Shown: positions 8,479 through 16,572 of the stretch, one piece after another
Layout of the letters: each line of letters starts with the position of its first letter
Position numbering within the stretch: position 1 is the first letter of the stretch
From: Saccoglossus kowalevskii
Lineage: Eukaryota; Hemichordata; Enteropneusta; Harrimaniidae
Length of the DNA stretch: 16,572 nucleotides
NCBI RefSeq assembly: GCF_000003605.2
Contig: NW_003116455.1
Coordinates: 674,082-690,653 of the forward strand
Direction of reading: 5' to 3'
Notes under the pieces: model-generated
Databases searched by the model: none
Seen by the model: only the letters and a program-made list of their open reading frames with translations
What the model was told of the DNA's origin: nothing
Position numbers and translations under genes: made by a program

Positions 8479-8803
8479 GTTTGTCGAGAGGATTATGTGA
8501 TGACAAATTTCGCTATTGTACTTTTTTGACTTAGTATTAAGACTATTGTAAGTGCCTTTTTTTAACACTTTCAGTCGCACAAATACCACAGGATAAATTG
8601 TACAGGATGTTCATAACTCTATAGGCTAGATGACCGCATCTCAATTTTTCTTATCTGTCTTTATTTTTAGCCAAATAATGACACACAATGCTATGAACAG
8701 CGGATTGTCGGTAGTGTTAAAAATGGAGTTTTCAAAAAATTAATTCTAATGCAGACATGGAGGTACCATTCCTGTACATGTCAAACTCTCTCAAACTCTA
8801 ACC

Positions 8804-8972
8804 TTAAAGCGGAGAAGTCGTCATCTGCGCATGCATCAGATGGCCATAGCGTGTCATTGTCTACAAACAAGCGTCTACCCATGAGTCTTTGTGTTTTTAG
8901 TGTGTGTTAATTTGTTATCGTCGCTTGGAACTTGATTCTCGTGCATGTGCAGGTGACGACCCTCTCGCTTTA
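8804..8972. mobile_element. 169-bp MITE with TTAA target site
   Basis: Inverted ends of about 34 bp start TTAAAGCG on both sides and share GTCGTCA.CTGC.CATGCA further in. The outermost TTAA at each end fits a TTAA target duplication, leaving TIRs beginning AGCG. TTAA insertion and 'TTAAAG' ends are characteristic of Kolobok- or piggyBac-type MITEs. The absence of a CCC terminus argues against piggyBac. It has no coding capacity. It lies in the long intron between TPR exons a and b. Confidence 0.75.
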
Positions 8973-10490
8973 ATATGATCATCTCAATACTGAAGTATTA
9001 TATTTTCCACAAAAAAAAAGTGGTAAAATAAACAATTATTTGTACCATAGCTGTCTTGAAAGGGCATTCTAGAATTTCAGTGGTTGTAAGTCCTAACCTG
9101 GTATGTCATTTCAATATTATTATTATTTCAACTGACAACAAAGTTACGCATATTCACAACACTAATTTGACTTGCCAAAATTGACCCAACTTTGCAACAA
9201 CCCATGGTAAAATTTAGTTCATGGTCACTTGATAAAAACATCACATAAACCACTCATGCTGAATGTCATGTGACCATGATTTAACCGAGGAAACATTAAT
9301 AATAGAGCAGTCCTATAAATTTACAAGGAAGGAGCTTAAAGATAAAAACAAAAATCGCATTCATGCAAAATATATTCCCCCATGATTTGATTTATTGGAT
9401 TAAAATAGAAATATATTTAAAAATGTAGCACGAATACGCTAAATGTAGCTATAGGAATAATGTTCAAATTTAATTAAATATTTTATTTAAAAAACTTTAA
9501 AAATGTACAATGACAGAGAAAAACATAATTCTATGGTCGGGCATAAAATCCGCCGGATAGTATGCAAACAGGTACTGGTACTAGCATGAATGGCCACGGG
9601 TGTATTTATAGCTGAAACCAATCGGTACGCCTGATTTATGTGCAACATGTTTTACTGTGTGTGAAGTACTATTGTGGGATCGGTATTCTCCTCATATTTC
9701 TGATAAACACATGTGCTGTATGGAAGTGTACATATCTGCAGTAAATTTGTGCTGTATGGAAGTGTACATATCTGCAGTAAATTTCAACACATTTTCTCAG
9801 ATGCACTTTACCCCACACACAGGCACTGCTATCAGTTGTGCCATCATAGACATAGGCAAGTCAGCGCATGGTACACCGGTACGGTACAACATTCGACAAA
9901 TAGACACATAAAAAGTTTACTTACCGATCTGCCCATAATGTAATTACCTGTTGATATGAAACTAATATAACAAATTAAAAATATAAAGTAACTAAATAAT
10001 ATTTTCAGAACTATGTCGACGATCACATGCCCCTGCTAATATTTTGTGTTGGTAGCCATGTTGTTCGGTACTGCGCAGGTGCAGCTCACGTTGAACAGCC
10101 TGATCAAGGGATGGACCATTTAAATTCTTGAGGCAGAAGTTTGCCGCAGGTGAACATGTATTTGTTGAAATACAACTCACATTTAAAACATATTTTCTTA
10201 ATCGACGATCTAGAAAAATGCATTCGACACGTGAAGAACGATATTGAAAAACATAAACATTTAGTTGGAAGAATTAAAATGGTTACATAAACTAGTGAAC
10301 TATCCCAAAACTAAATATATTCATGAAATTGACGACTAATATTAATTCCACAGCAATAGAATAAATATATTTATGTACATTTCAAGAACAAGGGCGTACA
10401 ATTCGAAGCACATTGTGACGTAATTACGTAATGGGCCTTGTGTGGGGCTACCCCGTATTGGTGAGCTGACAGCTACTATTTTCAGTACAG
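8973..10490. other. intron sequence, mostly featureless
   Basis: This is AT-rich sequence with no supported exon. A perfect 36-bp duplication lies at 9712-9783. A 12-bp palindrome ACGTAATTACGT, preceded by TG to give a CRE-like TGACGTAA, occurs at about 10418-10429. A minus-strand ATG in good context near 10060 is followed by a stop after seven codons. Confidence 0.45.
9712..9783 (+). repeat. perfect 36-bp tandem duplication
   Basis: Two identical adjacent 36-bp units occupy 9712-9747 and 9748-9783, beginning TGTGCTGTATGG. Absence of any mismatch points to a recent duplication. Being a multiple of three, it keeps the surrounding open frame open, but that frame has no other coding evidence. 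Confidence 0.95.
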
Positions 10491-10835
10491 GCCTGATGAA
10501 CTGGTAGCATAGTGGTTGTTGCATCAGACTCATGATCGGTAGACCAAAGTTCAAATACTACCTTACGCTGAACCCGGGCTGAACACCTAAAGAATCAACC
10601 CCTACCTTGGGTGAGTGTGCCACATACTCAATGGGAAGGCCAATACCACTGACCGAGATTCATTCACTAACGAATGCGACTATGGGGGAACCTTTGATAG
10701 AGAGATGGCCGCGCAGCAATGTCTTCTGTGGCAAAATGCACTATATGTCAGCACACACAAAAAAGTCAGGAGAGATAATAATGACATTCAATGTCTACAA
10801 CTGTCGCCGGGCACAAAAAACATTAAAAAAAAAAA
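10491..10835 (+). mobile_element. tRNA-derived SINE (decayed), probable A-rich tail
   Basis: The head at about 10491-10563 is tRNA-like. It has an A box TAGCATAGTGG at 10505-10515, an anticodon-loop-like ACTCATGA and a B box AGTTCAAATAC at 10548-10558 (one change from the GTTCGA core). It then reads CTACCT, as in many SINE heads. The body contains CCCCTACCTTGGGTGAGTGTG, reminiscent of the 'CCTTGGGCAAG' block of animal SINEs. The A-rich stretch ending at 10835 is the likely 3' end. It is not a functional tRNA: the acceptor stem does not close. The source tRNA and SINE family are not identified. Confidence 0.65.
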
Positions 10836-10994
10836 CTTTTCTGGTAGCGTATTCATCTTATAAGAAATCATGAGATTAAAGACACTCAATTCATTTTCCC
10901 CCCAAATATACAATCTAATTCTGACCACAAGTGATCCCCTGAAACATGCATAAATCAAGGGACAGTAATGACCCATCCAATTACGATGGGTTAA

Positions 10995-11660
10995 TTGTTC
11001 TATGCTATTCTAGATAAAAGATCAACATCTTTTCTCAATAAGTATGAAATTATTGACAAAAGTATAAACTGGTTTCAGAAAATCACGCCCGACATTAAAT
11101 CACAATTTTGTTTTTTTAAGTCGTTGTTAAATTGCTCACGAAGAATGATGAAAACAGGTGTAATTAGAAAAACAAAACAAAAACACAGCCACTGTATATA
11201 TCTTTCATTGATTAAAAAGAAGCATGTGATAGGGTCTGGCACCAGGATTTATTTATTAACTGCCAAATTATACAAATTACTTTGTATTTTATTAATTAGA
11301 CTTCTTAAAGGCATGTATCAAAAGTTTGAATTTTGTATTAAACTATATCACGCCTTCTCCGAAAATTTTAATGTAACTTCAAATTGTAGTACTAAGAAAG
11401 TATTCCAATCAGTCTAAATTTGTTTAAATTATTTATGAATGATCTCCAAGAAAAACTTAGTTGAGAACATACTGATAGAACTTTTCTACACAAGATTCCC
11501 GTTAATGTTTTGATATATGCAGATGACATTGTAGTTTGTTCATCCCTTCTAAAAAATGCATGCAACAATCTATTGATGTTCTCCAAAATTATTGCTATCA
11601 TTAAATTCGGATAAAATCAAATTATGACGTTTTTATGGAAAAGATATGATACAAACTGTA
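10995..11660 (+). pseudogene. non-LTR retrotransposon reverse transcriptase relic
   Basis: Conserved RT blocks appear in the right order but in different frames. LNKYEIIDKSINWFQK is the finger motif (usual form ...GFQK or GFRK) near 11040-11085. LLKGMYQKFEFCIKL and SENFNVTS are the block before the lost GVRQG. LFKLFMNDL is at 11420-11446, the catalytic YADDIVV at 11516-11536, and NSDKIKL near 11604. The catalytic YADD is intact, but at least three frame changes and an in-frame TGA after EKLS interrupt it. This is a dead copy. The D-K-K-A-F-D motif and both element ends are not recognisable. It is inserted in the TPR gene's long intron in the opposite orientation. Confidence 0.85.
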
Positions 11661-14624
11661 GACCGTCTCTGGGTGAAAATGTCATCATTTCTTCTTCTAG
11701 GAGTGAACGTGGTCGTTTCTCATTACATTTGAATGTTATACGAAATATTTAACTTGTTTGGGTGTGCAATTTTGATATGGAAAAAAGAAGTAGAATTCAT
11801 GCAGCTTTTTACAGTGGAATAAGTCTTGGTGTAGACAATGGTCAGGAAAAAGAACTCAAGTTTGACAAATACTAATGTACAAAAGATTATATCAGAAAGT
11901 TAATTTAAATAAAAACAACAACTGGGAGCTATATATGTTAGCTACTGACAGAATTACTTAAATAAAAATAAAATGGGGAAAACAAACTAGCTACAATTAT
12001 GCAAAACTGTAGCTGAAAATTGGATTTTTTTCACATTTCTCGTTAAATGAAAAAAACACCTCTACAAAGAATGTCGGGATGATGAAATTACTATTTCGTT
12101 TTGCCAATATTTCCGAAATATAAGATTAAAAGTAATGGAAACAATAGGAAATATAAGCTTTTAATTATATATTTGTTGATAGGACTAAAACATTTACTCA
12201 CATTTTGTGATGCTTCGATAAAAATGTTACGGCGAATTTAGCCCAGTATACATTTTACATTTTTGAAAGATTGGAATTTATAACCACAAATCAACTTTTT
12301 TCCCGATAAATCTTATAAGTCTTCTCTTCAGCTCTGCCATTGTCACGGCCTGGAAATCGCTTGGCGAAAGTATATAGCCACAACTGTCATGGTATGGGGA
12401 AGGAAATGTAATAAATATGTTTTATTTTAACCCGGTCACATAATTAATAATTATTGCATATTGCCACTTTGCGCAAAGGACATAAAAACAACACCATTAT
12501 ACAAAATAAAAATTGAATAAAATCAATTTTCAGCAATATACTTGAGTATGTGGATGCCGAGGTTAGTTTGTTATATATTTGATTTGTATTTTATTTGTCA
12601 AAAACTTAACATGTGGTGAACATCAATGGCATGGAACAAAAGTACGTGCTATTCTACGTAGAGTTCCAAAGGATTCAACTTCATGGGTTATATTATTTCC
12701 TTCTCATCATATACGTCGGCTAAAGCGACATAGTATTAAACATTATTTCACGAAGACAAGTTGATTAATTGTAATTTAAAATTATCGTGAAATAAAAAAT
12801 AATAATACAAAGGTTTTTATTAGCACACTGTCATCTATATATCCGTACAAAATTGAAGTAGTTATCCGAGATATTAAGAAACATTATTCATTTCACCTGG
12901 ATCGGTCTTGTTTCCATAAAACATTTAATTACATTAATTCAAACTATTTATTGGTCACCTTTTAAATCTCCATGTGATTCAAGATTAAGACAATTTTCTG
13001 ATTCTGCTGGCGAAGTTCTACATAGTGTAAAATTTTTGTTAAATGGATTAAAAATAGACAGTGAGCACAGTAACGTATGATGACTTACATTGACACTCAC
13101 CAAACTGAAGACTGAATATTACATTTTTAAAATTTTATTCGAACAATTATATTATAGACGCGATGTCCATTTACATGTATTTGCAAATTTCTTTGTATAA
13201 GATGACTCAATATAGGCTACAAATAATTTCTCACGATTTATTTAAAGCTATTTATCATGTTTTTCATGATATCGCGTATTTTCTTCTTAAATGGGGTATC
13301 ATTAATGTGCTCTAATATTTAAATCCTAGTTATCCATAGTTGGCTATCAGTTTACATCAACATTTTGAGTAAGTTTGCGTAAATTTTTTATGATGGTGGT
13401 GTGTTGTATATAAATATATAATACAGACAGACCGTTATAAATACTTGAGACTTGAAATGTGGTACTTTGGTAGTTTCACAACAATTCAAGGTAAATTCTA
13501 ATAAACAAAGATTTGAAAGCCTACACACCACAGTGGATTCATTCTGAAAATAATCATATACGAGGTTGGCCAATGTATCAAAAGCGTACATTTCATCAAC
13601 ACATTAGGGATCCTAGTTTTAGAAGTATTTTCCACAGAGCATATATTTTCACGCCACACTTAAAATACACTCACATATATTGTGTTTTCAGAAATAATTT
13701 TAGTTGAATAATAGATGTCTGTTTTGGGTGTCAATCCTAATAGAATTGAAATGTAGAAGAACGCAATCAGTCTTGTCCACACTCTTATTCTGTACATCAC
13801 ATACAATGAAGTACACAGCACAGAAAATAAAGGAATGTACCTCACTCGTGCTTTATTGAGGTCATCGTACGAACTACAACATTATAAGTACATATTTAAA
13901 TATCTAACATTATAACAGAAACAAGTTATACGTGTTCTCAAAAATGAAATACATAACTACATTAAAAACTAGAGGCCAAAAAATATAACTAAAAAAAAAT
14001 AAAAACGCGGGAAAACAATTGCTCTGTAAAAGCGTGTTATTCTTCCAGATAACTCATGTCCACTTTCAAACTGTAACAAAACAGTGTTAGTAAGTCATCT
14101 GAAAACTACATTTGGTTGACGGAATGTGGATTGTGTGGGTTGTTGACACCCTTTGTCAAAGTTTGGGCATGGACTGGTTCATTTCCCCCATCGCCAACAC
14201 TAAATGATCAGTACACAGTAAGTGTCCACCATATCAACTACTACCCACAGTCCATACCAGCATTAAATCAGCATTGTAATACCGCATCAATCATGCTTTC
14301 CGACTAGGCTCCACGCGTCTACCGCCTGTCAACTATATACTGTACTGTTTGTCTGACGCTGAACAAGAGAACTCAGGGATTGCCATGAACAAAGGGAACA
14401 GTGAATTAGCTTTTAGTGGAGACATGGACTTAGTTGTCATAGTAACATAATTTTTGGAATGATTTTCCCAAGAAGATACTGCGATTATTGAATGTGTTCA
14501 TATGACTGGGTGATATATGGTTCACGATGTTGAATAATGATAAATTATTGATAAACCGAAAATAAAAACTGATACAATAACATTGTATAGTAAAAATGTC
14601 ATTATATAATAATGAAGATACATC
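11661..14624. other. long intron stretch without recognisable genes
   Basis: AT-rich, with many short runs and stops. The first few hundred bases after 11660 may be more of the retrotransposon relic (an open stretch around 11680-11750), but I could not match it to a domain. Plus frames at 12579-12764 and 13513-13707 and the minus frame at 13388-13591 lack splice context. The minus strand of 14100-14310 was checked for an exon and contains several stops. Confidence 0.45.
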
Positions 14625-14787
14625 CACTTATTTAAAACAATAACACTACTTATTTAGTACGACAGATCCTGATATGACACTCAGATAAATGTATGATAAA
14701 TTAAGAACATAAAGAACGAACAAATATCCATATTAAGATCACACTCACTTATTGAAAACAATTTACCACTAATTCATGACGACAGAT
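14625..14787 (+). repeat. diverged direct repeat, 121-bp spacing
   Basis: A block of about 42 bp starting CACTTATTTAAAACAAT and ending ACGACAGAT (14625-14667) recurs as CACTTATTGAAAACAATT ... ACGACAGAT at 14746-14787. Both are embedded in similarly AT-rich sequence. It looks like two old units of a roughly 121-bp tandem repeat. Weak further similarity on either side could add a third unit. Confidence 0.6.
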
Positions 14788-15543
14788 TGAGACCTTTTCA
14801 ATCTATAAATAAGTGAATAATATATTTCGACCCAAAGTCCAAGAAAGAAATTATAGCAACATATACACTTATATATACAACATGTAGCTCACTCAATACA
14901 TCTTTCTGGTCATGAATATACTAGGGTGTGTATTTATACAGACTTATATTGTGCATATTGTCTGACGTCAAAGATATGAATTGCGCATGTGCATCTAGTA
15001 GTACACATTCACTACACGCTATTTCAAGCTTTCTTTTTTGGAACTTCGTTTTGGCATAACGGGGGGGGGGGACACGTCTGCTCACAGTGGTGATGCATAT
15101 TTGTAAGTGTGCCTGTAATTACATACATATGCATGTTTGAGTATTATTTTGTCTGGTTTCCGTAAGGTCTACTTTGAGTGCAAATTTCCAATTATAGCAA
15201 AACAAAAATATTTAATATGTTAAAAGACAAATGATTTGTATCATATATGTTTCATCATATATACAGAGAATTGTAGTGTTGTCATATGACATAGAATTAG
15301 CGAGCAGACAACATAAACACAGTAAATGTTATTAAAATTGTAAATGTTATTGTAGTTATCATCTAGACATATCTATCTTCTTTAATGCAACTAGTAACAA
15401 CTATCAGTCAGTAGGTACGTGAGATAGGACAAGCTGTTTTATAGCCTGTGCCATCAGCGGTGTGCCACACATCACCGCCGCCGTCATTATTGTACTAAAC
15501 CATATCTCGGAATTGTAGTCGATTCAGGACATTTATTTGATAC
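14788..15543. other. intron sequence with a few possible regulatory motifs
   Basis: No exon is supported. It contains a full CRE octamer TGACGTCA at 14963-14970, a GCGCATGTGC motif (one change from an NRF1 site) at 14983-14992 and an 11-G run at 15061-15071. A minus-strand ATG at 15486 opens a 29-codon frame (MTAAVMCGTPLMAQ...) with no clear donor. Confidence 0.4.
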
Positions 15544-15633
15544 CTGATTGTTTTCTTTGTGAGCGCCTTTCGTTTCTGATGGTAAATTCTCTGACGTCAT
15601 CTTCGTATCGTCGTTGACTTCGTTTATTGTATT
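15544..15633 (-). CDS. TPR co-chaperone-like gene, exon a (hydrophilic leader)
   Basis: This is a 90-nt, 30-codon block, phase 0 at both ends, with acceptor TTTCATTATTAG after a pyrimidine-rich tract and donor CAG|GTATCA. The peptide starts NTINEVNDDTKMTSENLPSE and ends KGAHKENNQ. It is low-complexity, polar and acidic, like the disordered linkers that precede TPR domains. It would join directly to NQQKANEAKQ of exon b across a 7.4-kb intron. Support is the multiple-of-three length, phase match and splice sites. No domain is recognisable. Other frames over the same bases are also open, so this exon is less certain than b-d. The initiating exon is not visible and is probably beyond 15633. Confidence 0.55.
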
Positions 15634-16343
15634 CTAATAATGAAACAAGGAATAATATATTGTCAGAAAAAGAAGTATATTTGCACATTGGAATACGTGT
15701 TGTAATCTTTTGGCTCAACATATTTATAAAAACTTTTATTTGTTTGTATTATTATGGTATGTGTATTAAGTTTTTGTTAAAATAGTGGCACAGATCGGAA
15801 TATGATTCAGGTACGTAATCACAAAATGTAAATGAATTCTTTACTTGTAATGTGTATTCAGCCTTACAACAATTGTGCTGCATATTTTTTATCATGTAAC
15901 ATTTTTTGCGAATCATGATTTTGACCATATTTACAGAAAAATATTAGTAAACTGATGAATTCACAAAATCTGAAAGTATTTGTGCCATTAAAAAGGTTTC
16001 TTAACATAGTAGGTAATCAGAATGCAAAGTGCTATTTTTGAATAATCAAAGGAAGACAGAAAATGACATGTTGTCAATCGATTATCATTTTAGTGGCATT
16101 TATAAGCAGGAAACACTCAATAGCCCCCACACCCTGATACATGTACTAAGTTTTGATTGGAAAATATAGAATCACCATCCAAATTATTACCACTAGTAAT
16201 GTTTGAGAGCATTCACGAGGACAATTAACTTCCCACCGAGTGAAATATTCAATTCTACTAATTTTGTGATTGCACCTGATCCAGAAAATTAACAAAAATA
16301 TTTTGTGCAAACTAAAACAGTATATTATATATTTGTCTTGTAG
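15634..16343. other. non-coding stretch between opposite-strand exons
   Basis: No start exon for the minus-strand gene and no upstream FKBP8-like exon could be found here. The sequence is AT-rich, with an acceptor-type pyrimidine tract on the minus strand just above 15633 and on the plus strand just below 16344. Confidence 0.45.
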
Positions 16344-16421
16344 GTTTTAGCTCAAAAAGGAGAGTTAGAAGACGCAGTGATTTATATGAGAAAAGCTATT
16401 AAGTTGGAACCATCAAACAAG
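16344..16421 (+). CDS. FKBP8: FKBP8-like gene, internal TPR exon
   Basis: A 78-nt, 26-codon exon, phase 0 at both ends, has acceptor TTGTCTTGTAG and donor AAG|GTATTT. It encodes VLAQKGELEDAVIYMRKAIK and then LEPSNK, one TPR unit. From memory of the family, vertebrate FKBP8 reads VLAQ-GE...A...R-A-KLEPSNK here, just after ALFRKGK in the last TPR. The shared KLEPSNK block is characteristic. FKBP8 (FKBP38) is a PPIase-related, TPR-containing protein anchored in mitochondrial and ER membranes that binds Hsp90 and Bcl-2. The FK506-binding domain, remaining TPRs and tail anchor are not in view. Downstream exons would be beyond 16572. Upstream exons should lie at lower coordinates, but none was found. 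Confidence 0.8.
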
Positions 16422-16572
16422 GTATTTATTCCATATGGTTGGAATCTAGTATTGGATGGTTAAATTTTAGTAGTTAAATGTGAACTACTATCAGATAAAA
16501 CTTCAGTAGAGCAACCACTCAAGGTACATTGAAATAATCTTAATAGGAATATACATGTAGATTTTACATGGA

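Noticed and set aside
9657-9943. Two overlapping plus-strand frames with a repeated Met-Glu-Val-Tyr segment
   Set aside because: The repeat is explained by the 36-bp DNA duplication; no splice sites or conservation are visible.
10030-10180. First exon on the minus strand starting at the ATG near 10060
   Set aside because: The frame stops after seven codons with no usable donor.
10501-10563. Functional tRNA-Met gene
   Set aside because: A and B boxes and a CAT triplet are present, but the B box is altered and the acceptor stem does not pair; a SINE head fits better.
14116-14307. Exon on either strand around 14100-14310
   Set aside because: The plus frame has no splice borders; minus frames contain several stops.
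1-16572. CRISPR array, bacterial operon or phage region
   Set aside because: No regular short repeat/spacer pattern, ribosome-binding sites or compact gene order; splice sites and intronic repeats show a eukaryotic locus.

Overview
This is AT-rich DNA with eukaryotic architecture: short exons with GT/AG borders, kilobase-scale introns, and many decayed transposons, SINE-like and tandem repeats. Nothing looks bacterial. The exons resemble animal TPR co-chaperones, and the repeat content suggests an invertebrate metazoan. I cannot name the species. Most long open frames in the window are chance or repeat-derived. The real coding signal is a handful of exons, most shorter than 100 nt.

The best-supported gene runs on the minus strand. 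Four exons (15633-15544, 8154-7933, 5372-5304, 4514-4422/4430) join in phase 0. They encode a hydrophilic leader, a complete three-repeat TPR domain and a charged Lys/Glu-rich helix. The TPR domain resembles TPR1 of HOP/STIP1 and keeps all five carboxylate-clamp positions with identical spacing. That predicts binding of an Hsp70/Hsp90 C-terminal EEVD-type tail. The gene either stops at 4422 or splices onward from a strong donor at the same place. A candidate minus-strand last exon with a poly(A) signal lies at 512-287, but its phase does not join directly.

On the plus strand, the exon at 16344-16421 encodes a TPR segment very close to the last TPR of FKBP8, the membrane-anchored FK506-binding co-chaperone. 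Another plus-strand exon-like block (1461-1583) has good splice sites but no family I recognise. Because the FKBP8-like exon needs upstream exons at lower coordinates, the two genes appear to be nested or interleaved on opposite strands.

The rest is intronic or intergenic sequence carrying mobile DNA. From left to right: an 896-bp TIR element (1642-2537) and a decayed inverted relative (about 2990-3463); a roughly 165-bp-period tandem repeat (about 5500-6085); a 133-bp MITE with 9-bp target duplication (7019-7151); a non-LTR 3' tail ending in (TAA)n (8340-8478); a TTAA-flanked MITE (8804-8972); a tRNA-derived SINE (about 10491-10835); a frameshifted reverse-transcriptase relic (about 10995-11660); and a 121-bp-spaced repeat (14625-14787).
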